A stretch of DNA of 64,000 nucleotides from Desulfuromonas soudanensis (GTDB lineage Bacteria; Desulfobacterota; Desulfuromonadia; Desulfuromonadales; WTL): contig NZ_CP010802.1 of assembly GCF_001278055.1 (NCBI RefSeq), positions 2,705,504 through 2,769,503 on the forward strand, read 5' to 3'. This document shows, one piece after another, positions 8,001 to 14,596 of this stretch (the stretch's first letter is position 1; every line of letters starts with the position of its first letter). The position numbers were made by a program, and so were the translations under genes. The notes below the pieces were generated by a model that saw only the letters and a list, made by a program, of their open reading frames with translations, was not told where the DNA came from and made no database searches.

Positions 8001-9665
8001 CATCTCGCCGACGGTCTCCCGGGCATACCTGTTGTCGAAGAGGATCTCCCGGGACTCCATGTCCGAGACATAGATGATCGAGTCGAAGCTGTCGAGGACG
8101 GTGAGGAGCCGCTCCTGGTCCAGTCGGGCCGCCGCCAGCAGGGCCTTGCGCTCGCCGATATCGACCATGGCGCCGACCAGACCGGCAGCCGTGCCGTCGG
8201 GACGGGTAAAAACAGCCTTGTGGACGAGTAACTCCTTCGGAACACCGTCGGAACCGACCACGGTCGTTTCGTAGTGCTGGACTCCGCCGCTGGCCATCAG
8301 GGCCCGATCCGCCTCTTCATAGACGGCGGCCAGCTCGGAAGGCGCCACATCCCGGACGCTGTGACCGACAATCTCCCCGCGGTGTCGACCGAGATACGTT
8401 TCGAAAGCCTCGTTGCAGCCGAGATAGAGTCCCTGCTCATCCTTGTAGAAGATCGGCGCCGGCAGGGCATCGATAATGGTCTGCAGCAGGGAGTTTTTCT
8501 CCTTGAGCGCCTTTTCGGCCGCCCGCCGCCGCGCCCTGTTCCAGATCATGGCCAGCGCCAGGGAGGCAAGAACGATCAGAACGCCCAGGGCGCCCCAGAC
8601 CTGCCATTTGTGCAGGGAATAGTAGGTGGTGGGACGGTTGAGGATCAGGCTGTTTCGGGGGAGGAGGGCCGGGGAAATGGCGAAACGCCGCAGTTCCTGG
8701 TCGTCGAACATGTAGAGAGCGGGGCGGGTGACGGCGATGGGAATCGCCGAGGCCTCCTCGCCGCGCAGGATGCGTACCCCGAGAGCGGCGGCGACCTCAC
8801 CGACGGCGCGTGCCACGAGGACCTTGCCGCCGACGATGCCGTTGCCGATGAGGAAATCCCAGTACCCGTACACCGGCACGGCAGACGCCTGTCGTACCAG
8901 CCGGACGCTCTCGACGTAGGAGAGACGCCGTCCGGAGTCCTCCCGGAGGGGAGCCGAGAGGATCACCAGACTCTCCGCCCCCAGCGCGCCGAGGCGCTCG
9001 AAGGCCTCCGCCTCGGTCAGATCGTAGCAAAAAGAGAACCTGACCCGGGACTCGGACTCGGCCACCACAGGGCGGATTTCCCTGTCGAGACTCCGCCCGG
9101 CCGCGTCGACCGTACTGCCGATCACCAGGATCTCCCGAGCCCCGGGATGAAGGCGCACCATCAGCTCCACCGTGTCGTGCACCGCCGTCTCGGTGACGAC
9201 GCCGGTCACCCCCCGGTGATTGGCGAGCAGGTAGGGTTGAAAGCCGTTGACGCCGGAGAAGACGATGGGGGTCCCGGCAAAGAGCTCGTCCCGGTATTTG
9301 AGAGCAAAGTCAAAGGCATCGTTGTCGGAAACGAGCAGCAGATCGAAATGCCGTCCGGCCAGTTTGTAACGCAGGGTCGGCTCCACCACCCGGGTGATGT
9401 AGTCGGGGCCGGGGTTGCGTTTGCTGTCGAGATACTCGACCTGGATCTGCAGATCGAGCCCCGAATCGTTGAGGGTATCCTGCATGCCGGTGTCGAGATC
9501 GGCCGTCCAGCGCAGGGCCGCATCGTAGGAGTGCAGGATCAGAACCTCCTGCGCCCCCCCGGCCGCCCCCCACCCCTGCCCCCCGGAAAGAAGGAGGAGG
9601 AAAACGGCAAAGACGATCGGGACGAGCCGTGAGATAGGACGGAAGAAGGATTGAGCAAATAGCAT
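5028..9665 (-). CDS. multi-PAS/GAF HD-GYP c-di-GMP phosphodiesterase sensor
   Basis: The product is a 1545-residue membrane sensor. A signal/anchor segment (about 12-33) is followed by a periplasmic domain of the ABC-substrate-binding type (about 38-330, LHSYDAALRW) and a transmembrane helix (about 355-377). Five PAS domains (about 385-1022), two GAF domains (about 1035-1178 and 1198-1338) and a C-terminal HD-GYP domain (about 1360-1545) come next. The HD-GYP domain keeps HDIGK and HHEKWDGSGYPRGLKG, so it should be a c-di-GMP phosphodiesterase. The second PAS carries a Cys cluster (SCPCGHCP) that could bind metal. GGAG lies 8 bases before ATG 9665. The ligand is unknown. It probably opposes the neighbouring cyclase. 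Confidence 0.93.
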   Translation of the reverse strand: MLFAQSFFRPISRLVPIVFAVFLLLLSGGQGWGAAGGAQEVLILHSYDAALRWTADLDTGMQDTLNDSGLDLQIQVEYLDSKRNPGPDYITRVVEPTLRYKLAGRHFDLLLVSDNDAFDFALKYRDELFAGTPIVFSGVNGFQPYLLANHRGVTGVVTETAVHDTVELMVRLHPGAREILVIGSTVDAAGRSLDREIRPVVAESESRVRFSFCYDLTEAEAFERLGALGAESLVILSAPLREDSGRRLSYVESVRLVRQASAVPVYGYWDFLIGNGIVGGKVLVARAVGEVAAALGVRILRGEEASAIPIAVTRPALYMFDDQELRRFAISPALLPRNSLILNRPTTYYSLHKWQVWGALGVLIVLASLALAMIWNRARRRAAEKALKEKNSLLQTIIDALPAPIFYKDEQGLYLGCNEAFETYLGRHRGEIVGHSVRDVAPSELAAVYEEADRALMASGGVQHYETTVVGSDGVPKELLVHKAVFTRPDGTAAGLVGAMVDIGERKALLAAARLDQERLLTVLDSFDSIIYVSDMESREILFDNRYARETVGEMAGNTCWRTLQSGESCPCGHCPNDKLLGPDGEPTGVYQWESPTTFDGRYYEIRDRAIRWIDGRMVRLEIATDVTERRLAQMAFAEQREFAENLVQNTTVPTFVLGVDHKVLLWNRACEELTGVSAESLLGTEKGWQAFYPEEHPLLADLVLDGRDAEISSFYPSGGPSQAITAGLQAEGWYPDLNGRERYISFNSAPIRNARGEVIAAIETVEDITERKRGEEELQRSRNFYLTLFEAFPSMIWRGDAGGGRNYFNRTWLAFTGRSLVDQSGDGWHGGIHPEDRDRVLAEQRKAFAVRQPLSQEYRLRRQDGSWRWVLDMAHPFSDLDNDFKGYIGHCIDITERKASEDQVRKLSLVVEQSPLSVVVTDVAGTIEYVNASFTRLTGYASEDVLGKTPRILKSEETPPQVLKDLWKTIAAGKEWRGTLRNRRKGGGGYWEAQTVAPLKDEKGVITHFIAFKEDITERKDHERQLEALGRITDALRAARGSADMYPIILEHLLDLVALEGACLLIRDSKSDSVKVEITRGVCPWRKGNIEIRSTVIPQVFKEGVPYMNLQQEPGPGVGPGDESAGSGTLIVLPLNAYGETNCAICVGRSGAIPEREISLLFFIANLAASAIRRAMLHEQMERQLQRLSALRTVDMAIAGSLDLRLTLNILLEQILTHLKIDAAAVLLYHPTRGLLECAASKGFHTDRIEKTSLKIGEGAAGAAIYERSRVSIDDLGLPGGALHGSALVTAEKFVSYHCFPLIARGEVKGVLEVFHRSPLQPDGEWFDFFESLSMPAAIAIETATLFSKYQRSNADLVLSYDKTIEGWSRALDLRDKETEGHSLRVTDMATRLAQAMGMEDEDLLHIRRGALLHDIGKVGIPDAILLKPGPLSDEEWVIMKKHPTLAFELLSPIAYLRPALDVPYGHHEKWDGSGYPRGLKGEQIPLAARIFAVVDVWDALRSDRPYRNAWPEERVRGIIAEESGTHFDPRVAETFLAMDWSRG

Positions 9666-9882
9666 ATTCGGTCTCCGGTAAGGGAGGTTGGCGGAAGGGG
9701 CAAAATATCAGGAAAACTGTCGCGGCTGGTTTCTTCGGATCGGGGTGAAAGAGCTCTTTTGAAAAAATTCAAAAAAATGGCTCATAATCCAGGCACCTCC
9801 CTGTTGTCTGCAATAACTGCTCCATTCTTTAATCCTCAGGAGGGGTCGCCGTTTTTCCACCTTCGGCAGGGAAAAGAAAAAA

Positions 9883-9913
9883 ACCGCGGCGCTCCGGAGG
9901 GGAGCGCTGCGGT
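9883..9913 (-). terminator. minus-strand hairpin terminator in leader of the HD-GYP sensor
   Basis: A 13-bp stem (ACCGCAGCGCTCC on the minus strand, one mismatch) with a 5-nt loop is followed on that strand by TTTTTTTCTTTT. No minus-strand gene lies upstream within reach. It therefore either ends a short RNA or acts as an attenuator 218 bp before the sensor start. Confidence 0.6.
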
Positions 9914-9983
9914 CTCGGGCCAAATATTTGACAGGGGAGGGTCGCAGGATACGGGAGAGAAAAGAGGGCGGAAAGGAATCGGT

Positions 9984-10012
9984 TTGTCTTCATCCCTTTT
10001 ATCAGGGATAAT
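9984..10012 (+). promoter_or_regulatory. sigma70-type promoter giving a probably leaderless SDR mRNA
   Basis: TTGTCT, a 17-bp spacer and GATAAT end 6 bases before ATG 10019. No Shine-Dalgarno sequence is visible. Transcription would therefore start at or next to the initiation codon. Confidence 0.5.
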
Positions 10013-10018
10013 GCGAAC

Positions 10019-11548
10019 ATGAAAAAATCTACAGAAAGCACCCCGGCAAAAGACCAACGGCCGGTCCTCATTCTCGGCGCCAGCGGTTATATCGGCGGCC
10101 GCCTGATCCCCCTCCTGCTGGCCGCCGGCTACCCCGTCCGGGCGATGGCCCGCTCCCCGGGCAAGCTCAAGGGGCGCCCCTGGTCCGGCCATCCGCGCCT
10201 GGAAATCGTCCGCGGCGACGTCTTCGACCGGGACTCCCTTCTAACGGCGGCCCGCGGCTGCCGGGCGGCCTACTACCTGGTCCACTCCATGAATCCCAGG
10301 GTCGCCGATTTCGCCGAGAGCGACCGCCGGGCGGCCGGCAACATGGCCGAAATCGCCGGCGAAGCGGGGCTCGAGCGCCTGATCTATCTCAGCGGCCTCG
10401 GCGACGAGGACGCCGGAATGAGTTCGCACCTGCAGTCCCGTGCCGAGGTGGCCCGCATCCTCGCCGAAGGACCTGTGCCGGTCACCGTACTGCGGGCGGC
10501 GATGATCATCGGCTCGGGGAGCGCCTCCTTCGAGATCCTCCGCTACCTGGTGGACCGGTTGCCGGCCATGGTCACGCCCCGCTGGGTCTCCACCCCCTGC
10601 CAGCCGATCGGGGTGCGCAACGTCCTGCACTACCTCACCGGCTGCCTCGAGGTGCCGGAGACCGCCGGGGAAACCTTCGACATCGGCCAGGAAGAGATCG
10701 TCACCTACCGGCAGCTGATGGAGATCTACGCCGAAGAGGCCGGACTCCCGAAGCGCCTCATCCTGCCGGTCCCCTTTCTCACACCGCGCCTGAGTTCCTA
10801 CTGGATTCACCTCGTCACCCCGATCCCCGCGGCCCTGGCCCGCCCCCTCGCCGAAGGCCTCAGTTGTCCGGTGGTCTGCCGGGATCTCCGCATCCGCGAC
10901 CTCATCCCCCAAAACCTCCTCGACTGCCGCCAGGCGATCCGCCTCGCCCTCGACCGCCAGCAGCAGGAGATCGAGACCTCCTGGAGCGACTCGGGTCCCC
11001 TCCCCCCGGCCGAATGGGCGATGACCGGCGACCCCGGCTGGGCAGGGGGGACGGTCTGCGACGATTCCTGGCGGATGGTGCTGGACGGGACGCCCGAGGA
11101 GATCTGGCCGGCCCTGGCCGCCATCGGCGGGCGGACCGGCTGGTACTACGCCGACTGGCTGTGGAAAGTGCGCGGCCATCTCGACCGGCTGGTGGGCGGG
11201 GTCGGGCTCTCCCGGGGTCGGCGCTGTGCCATCGACCTGCGGACGGGCGACGCCCTCGACTTCTGGCGGGTGATCGAGGCCGAGCGGCCGTCTCTGCTCC
11301 TTTTCGGCGCCGAGATGAAGCTCCCCGGAGAGGCGGTCCTCGCCTTCCGCCTGCACCCTCTCGACGACGGGAGCACCGAACTGCAGCAGATCGCTCGCTA
11401 TCTCCCCCGCGGCCTGCTCGGCCTCCTCTACTGGTACGCCGTTTCCCCCTTTCACCGCCTGGTCTTCACCGGAATGCTCCGCGGCATCGCAAAAGCCGCC
11501 GGTAAAAAGATCGTCACCGGCCCGGAACGGATGCCCGCTCCAAAATAA
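10019..11548 (+). CDS. SDR family NAD(P)-dependent oxidoreductase with C-terminal DUF2867
   Basis: The product has 509 residues. The N-terminal half (about 15-240) is an atypical SDR/NmrA-like Rossmann domain with the nucleotide-binding motif LGASGYIGGRL. The C-terminal half (about 340-500) matches DUF2867, a SRPBCC-like domain often fused to this type of reductase. Substrate and reaction are not known for this fusion family. ATG 10019 is the only start that preserves the Rossmann motif. It has no ribosome-binding site, in keeping with a leaderless transcript. The gene stands alone and ends before an inverted repeat and a bidirectional terminator shared with ilvB. Confidence 0.88.
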   Translation: MKKSTESTPAKDQRPVLILGASGYIGGRLIPLLLAAGYPVRAMARSPGKLKGRPWSGHPRLEIVRGDVFDRDSLLTAARGCRAAYYLVHSMNPRVADFAESDRRAAGNMAEIAGEAGLERLIYLSGLGDEDAGMSSHLQSRAEVARILAEGPVPVTVLRAAMIIGSGSASFEILRYLVDRLPAMVTPRWVSTPCQPIGVRNVLHYLTGCLEVPETAGETFDIGQEEIVTYRQLMEIYAEEAGLPKRLILPVPFLTPRLSSYWIHLVTPIPAALARPLAEGLSCPVVCRDLRIRDLIPQNLLDCRQAIRLALDRQQQEIETSWSDSGPLPPAEWAMTGDPGWAGGTVCDDSWRMVLDGTPEEIWPALAAIGGRTGWYYADWLWKVRGHLDRLVGGVGLSRGRRCAIDLRTGDALDFWRVIEAERPSLLLFGAEMKLPGEAVLAFRLHPLDDGSTELQQIARYLPRGLLGLLYWYAVSPFHRLVFTGMLRGIAKAAGKKIVTGPERMPAPK

Positions 11549-11566
11549 TTGTTAAACGCTGGAGTC

Positions 11567-11614
11567 TTCAACGCGGAGAGCGCGGAGAAAATCGGGGGGA
11601 CGCAGAGAAGGGGC
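11567..11614 (+). repeat. intergenic octamer-periodic repeat, family 2
   Basis: TTCAACGCGGAGAGCGCGGA followed by further GA-rich units resembles the repeats at 3576-3667 and 13437-13532. Only one arm is clear here. Confidence 0.45.
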
Positions 11615-11674
11615 GTAAAAGAGGCGGGGAAGAAGGGGAAAGCGGATTCATTCCTTTGCGGGAATAAGACTTTA

Positions 11675-11707
11675 ATGGCGCCGTCCCGTTCATCGGGACG
11701 GCGCCAT
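11675..11707. terminator. bidirectional terminator between SDR gene and ilvB
   Basis: A perfect 14-bp stem (ATGGCGCCGTCCCG) with a 5-nt loop lies between convergent genes. On the minus strand it is followed by TTAAAGTCTT. Confidence 0.85.
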
Positions 11708-11714
11708 CCTTTGG

Positions 11715-13397
11715 TTAACCCTGCCACTCCTCCGGAGAGAAGATCGCCTCGACGGACTTTTTCCCCGGCGGAACCATGGGGAAGGAATAGCAGTCGGGAT
11801 CGATGTCGACATCGATGACCACCGGCCCGTCGATGGCCATCGCCTTTTCGAGAACGCCGGCGAGATCCTCCTTTTTGACGACCTTGAAGGCGGCGACCCC
11901 GAAGCCGCGGGCGACCATGCAGAAGTCCACATGGTTGCCGATGCAGGTCGAGGCGTAGCGCTCCTTGAGAAAGACCTTCTGGAACTGGCGAACCATGCCG
12001 AGCTTGCCGTTGTTGAGAACCACCGTCTTCACCGGCAGGTTGTAGTAGGAGCAGGTGGCGAGCTCCTGGATGTTCATCTGAAAGGCGCCGTCGCCGTTGA
12101 TGGCGAAGACCGGCCGCCCCGGGTTGCCGAGAGCGGCGCCCATGGCCGCCGGCAGGGCGTACCCCATGGTGCCGAGACCGCCGCTGGTGATGTACTGGCG
12201 GGGGCCGGGAAAGGGGAGATAGTTGGCGGTCCACATCTGCGAGAGGCCGACGTCGGAGGCCACGATCGGCGCATCTCCGGCGACGGCGGAGATCGCCTCC
12301 ATGATTTCGTGGGGGACGAGTTCGGGACGCTCGGGGCGCGGCAGGGGAGCCTGTTTCTTCCAGTCCTCGATCTCCTGCAGCCAGGCGCTGCGATCCTTCT
12401 TCTCGATCAGCGGAATCATGACTTCGAGGGCCTCGCGCACGTCGCCGACGATGGGGAGGTCGACCTTGACCACCTTGCGGATGCTCGCCGGGTCGATGTC
12501 GACGTGGATGATTTTCGCCCGGGGGGCAAAGGCATCGACCCGGCCGGTGACGCGGTCGTCAAAACGGGCGCCGAGGGCGACCAGACAGTCGCAGTCATGG
12601 ACCGCCTTGTTGGCGTACCAGGCGCCGTACATGCCGAGCATCCCCACGGCCAGGGGCGAAGCGGGATCCATGACGCCGATGGCCATCAGGGTGTGGGTCA
12701 CCGGGATAGTCCCCGCCGCAGCCAGGGACCGCAGCAGCTCCGCCGACCCGGAGAGGGTAATGCCGCCGCCGGCATAGATCAGGGGGCGCTTGGCCTTGTT
12801 GATCATCGCCGCCGCCTTCTTGAGCTGGTTGAGATTGACGGCCGGTTTCTCCTGATAGCCGCGACGGGCCACCTCACCGGGGATCTGCGCCTCGATCTTC
12901 GCCGCCAGGACGTCGCTGGGGAGATCGACCAGGACCGGACCGGGACGGCGGGTGCGGGCGACGAAGAAGGCTTCGCGAACGATTCGGGCCAGGTCCTTGA
13001 CGTCGGTCACCAGGTAGCTGTGCTTGGTGATCGGCCGGGTGATGCCGATCATGTCCGCCTCCTGAAAGGAGTCGTTGCCGATATCGCGGGTCGTCACCTG
13101 GCAGGTCAGGGCGACCATCGGCACCGAATCCATGTAGGCGGTGGCGATCCCCGTGACCAGGTTGGTGGCCCCCGGACCGGAGGTGGTCAGGCAGACCCCG
13201 ACCTTGCCGGTGGTGCGGGCATAACCATCGGCGGCATGGGCCGCCCCCTGCTCGTGACGCACCAGGATGTGATTGATCCCCGGTTCATCGAGCAGGGCGT
13301 CGTGCACCAGCAGCGTCCGGGCGCCGGGGTAGCCGAAGATGGTGTCGACCCCTTCGAGCTTGAGGCATTCGAGCAGAATCTGAGCTCCGGTCTTCAT
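11715..13397 (-). CDS. ilvB: acetolactate synthase large subunit (IlvB-type)
   Basis: The 560-residue ThDP enzyme condenses pyruvate to acetolactate for valine and leucine synthesis. ATG 13397 has AAGGAG 8 bases upstream. The catalytic glutamate sits in RHEQGAAHAADGYAR. The ThDP/Mg motif starts GDGAFQMN and ends VVLNN, and the FAD-site region is GARFDDRVTGR. The usual GGAVLPIYDAL near the N-terminus is GARTLLVHDAL here, so this may be a divergent paralogue. No ilvN or ilvC follows; a terminator comes directly after the stop. A valine-rich leader peptide and tandem terminators upstream show attenuation control. Confidence is high for the family and lower for strict biosynthetic assignment. Confidence 0.92.
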   Translation of the reverse strand: MKTGAQILLECLKLEGVDTIFGYPGARTLLVHDALLDEPGINHILVRHEQGAAHAADGYARTTGKVGVCLTTSGPGATNLVTGIATAYMDSVPMVALTCQVTTRDIGNDSFQEADMIGITRPITKHSYLVTDVKDLARIVREAFFVARTRRPGPVLVDLPSDVLAAKIEAQIPGEVARRGYQEKPAVNLNQLKKAAAMINKAKRPLIYAGGGITLSGSAELLRSLAAAGTIPVTHTLMAIGVMDPASPLAVGMLGMYGAWYANKAVHDCDCLVALGARFDDRVTGRVDAFAPRAKIIHVDIDPASIRKVVKVDLPIVGDVREALEVMIPLIEKKDRSAWLQEIEDWKKQAPLPRPERPELVPHEIMEAISAVAGDAPIVASDVGLSQMWTANYLPFPGPRQYITSGGLGTMGYALPAAMGAALGNPGRPVFAINGDGAFQMNIQELATCSYYNLPVKTVVLNNGKLGMVRQFQKVFLKERYASTCIGNHVDFCMVARGFGVAAFKVVKKEDLAGVLEKAMAIDGPVVIDVDIDPDCYSFPMVPPGKKSVEAIFSPEEWQG

Positions 13398-13436
13398 GGC
13401 AAACACTCCTTCCGTTTGGGGATGATTCAAAAAAAT

Positions 13437-13532
13437 TTCAACGCTGAGCCGCAAAGAGCGGAGAGGTGGAGAGAACTTATCTCAAAAACAACCTTCATCT
13501 CTGCGGTCGGCATTACCTCTCGGCGTCTCTTG
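13437..13532. repeat. intergenic inverted repeat, family 2 (octamer-periodic)
   Basis: The plus-strand left arm begins TTCAACGCTGAGCCGCAAAG and continues with GAGCGGAGAGG. The right arm (about 13497-13532) is a looser reverse complement (CTCTGCGG, CTCTCGGCGTCTCT). It separates the attenuator from ilvB. Confidence 0.55.
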
Positions 13533-13563
13533 CCTAAAACCCTTCGTGCGGGTTGTGAATCCG

Positions 13564-13600
13564 AAAAAAAAGGCCGCCGGGTTGCCCCGCGGCCTTTTTT
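13564..13600. terminator. second hairpin terminator of the ilvB leader
   Basis: AGGCCGC pairs with GCGGCCT, flanked by A and T runs on both sides, so it can work in both directions. It lies 7 bp downstream of the first attenuator hairpin on the minus strand. Confidence 0.75.
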
Positions 13601-13606
13601 CCGATG

Positions 13607-13640
13607 AAAAAAGGGAGCGCGGGATGTTGCCCGCGCTCCC
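13607..13640 (-). terminator. ilvB attenuator terminator
   Basis: On the minus strand a perfect 11-bp stem (GGGAGCGCGGG) with a 6-nt loop is followed by TTTTTT. It starts 41 bases after the leader-peptide stop, the normal geometry of ribosome-mediated attenuation. Confidence 0.88.
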
Positions 13641-13681
13641 TGTCCTGTCAGTGTTTCCTCGACGTGGGCAGCAGCGAGCCG

Positions 13682-13741
13682 TCAGCTTACGACGACTACG
13701 ACGACCCATAGCAGAGGAATATCCATAATTTGACGAAACAT
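13682..13741 (-). CDS. ilv leader peptide with six consecutive valine codons
   Basis: The 19-residue peptide MFRQIMDIPLLWVVVVVVS starts at ATG 13741 with GGAG 8 bases upstream and ends at TGA 13684-13682. Its codons include two leucines followed by six valines (GTC GTC GTA GTC GTC GTA). Scarcity of charged tRNA-Val or tRNA-Leu would stall the ribosome here and prevent formation of the terminator at 13607-13640. Transcription would then continue into ilvB. The peptide is below the usual gene-calling length, but its composition and position make it convincing. Confidence 0.92.
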   Translation of the reverse strand: MFRQIMDIPLLWVVVVVVS

Positions 13742-13877
13742 TGTTTTATCTCCAGTGAGGGTCAATATAACGAAGGCTGCATGAATCGTCAAGGGGGTTT
13801 TTAGCCCTCGGAGGGAAGTAAAGGATGCGATTAAAATTCCTCCTTGACTCGGCGTCCCGAACTGGCCTAGTCTTCCG

Positions 13878-13893
13878 GAGTGATCGTTCAGTC
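13878..13893 (+). promoter_or_regulatory. putative TetR operator 1 (upstream of tetR)
   Basis: GAGTGATCGTTCAGTC matches the box at 14547-14562 in 12 of 16 positions. It lies just upstream of the tetR ribosome-binding site. This suggests autoregulation. Confidence 0.55.
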
Positions 13894-13909
13894 CGCAACC
13901 GGAGGCGCC

Positions 13910-14494
13910 ATGACCCAAGAGAAAAAAGATAAACGCTGCGCCATTCTTCAGGCGGCCCTCGAAATTTTTGCCGAGAATGGTTTTCACGGGTCACCCACCT
14001 CGATGATCGCCGAAAAGGCCGGAGTCGGCACCGGCACCCTCTACCGCTACTTCGAGAACAAGGACGACCTGATCCGGGAACTCCACAAGGAGATGGATCT
14101 CCGGGCCCGGGAAGTGATTCTCACCGATTACGCCACGACCCTTCCGATTCCCGAGCGTTTTTTCAAGCTTTTTTCCAACCTGATTCATTACACGACGGCG
14201 AACCCCCGCGAGTTTCGTTTTCTCGAGCAGTTCTACAATTCCCCCTATGGCATCGCCGTGCGCCAGGCTCGCCTGCAGGATCCCGAGAACCTTGAAGCCG
14301 ATCCCTTTGTCGCTCTCTTCGGCGAGGCAAAAAAAGAGGGGTTCATCGTCAACCTCCCCACGGAAGTCCTCATGGCCCTGACCGCCGGTCCGGCGTTCTT
14401 TTTAACCCGCAGCAAACTGGCCGGATTTATCAATCTCGATGAAGAGCTGATTCAAAACACCATCCAGGCCCTGTGGAAGGCGATCAAGCGCTAA
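13910..14494 (+). CDS. TetR/AcrR family transcriptional regulator
   Basis: The product is 194 residues from ATG 13910 (MTQEKKDKRC), which has GGAGG 7 bases upstream; a further upstream start lacks this. The N-terminal TetR helix-turn-helix spans about residues 12-58 (ILQAALEIFAENGFHGSP, then GTGTLYRYFENKDDL). The rest is a ligand-binding all-helical domain. It is the first gene of a co-directional set with an RND adaptor, permease and outer-membrane channel, and is very likely their repressor. Two similar palindromic boxes lie before it and before the adaptor gene. Confidence 0.93.
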   Translation: MTQEKKDKRCAILQAALEIFAENGFHGSPTSMIAEKAGVGTGTLYRYFENKDDLIRELHKEMDLRAREVILTDYATTLPIPERFFKLFSNLIHYTTANPREFRFLEQFYNSPYGIAVRQARLQDPENLEADPFVALFGEAKKEGFIVNLPTEVLMALTAGPAFFLTRSKLAGFINLDEELIQNTIQALWKAIKR

Positions 14495-14546
14495 GGGCAG
14501 CTTTTTGCCGGGCCAGAGGGAACCATTTTTTTCGGAACACATTCAG

Positions 14547-14562
14547 GAGTGACCAGTCACTC
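14547..14562 (+). promoter_or_regulatory. putative TetR operator 2 (upstream of RND adaptor)
   Basis: GAGTGAC-CA-GTCACTC is a perfect 7-bp inverted repeat around a 2-bp centre, 35 bp before the adaptor start codon. It resembles operators of TetR/AcrR efflux repressors. Confidence 0.65.
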
Positions 14563-14596
14563 CGTGATTTTCAACCAGAACAAGGACATGTTGACC

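Larger units (their letters stand above)
9666..10018. other. intergenic region between divergent sensor and SDR genes
   Basis: This 353-bp gap contains a minus-strand intrinsic terminator (9883-9913) and a plus-strand promoter (9984-10012). I see no gene in it. The segment 9700-9880 is AT-richer and probably holds the promoter of the sensor gene. Confidence 0.6.
13398..13909. other. ilvB leader / tetR intergenic region
   Basis: This 512-bp gap holds, reading leftwards on the minus strand, the ilv leader peptide (13741-13682), two tandem hairpin terminators and a family 2 repeat next to ilvB. The right end holds the tetR promoter region and its operator. Confidence 0.8.

Noticed and set aside
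4992-8231. A 1079-codon plus-strand frame opposite the HD-GYP sensor
   Set aside because: It has no recognisable domain and mirrors the codon bias of the real gene on the other strand.
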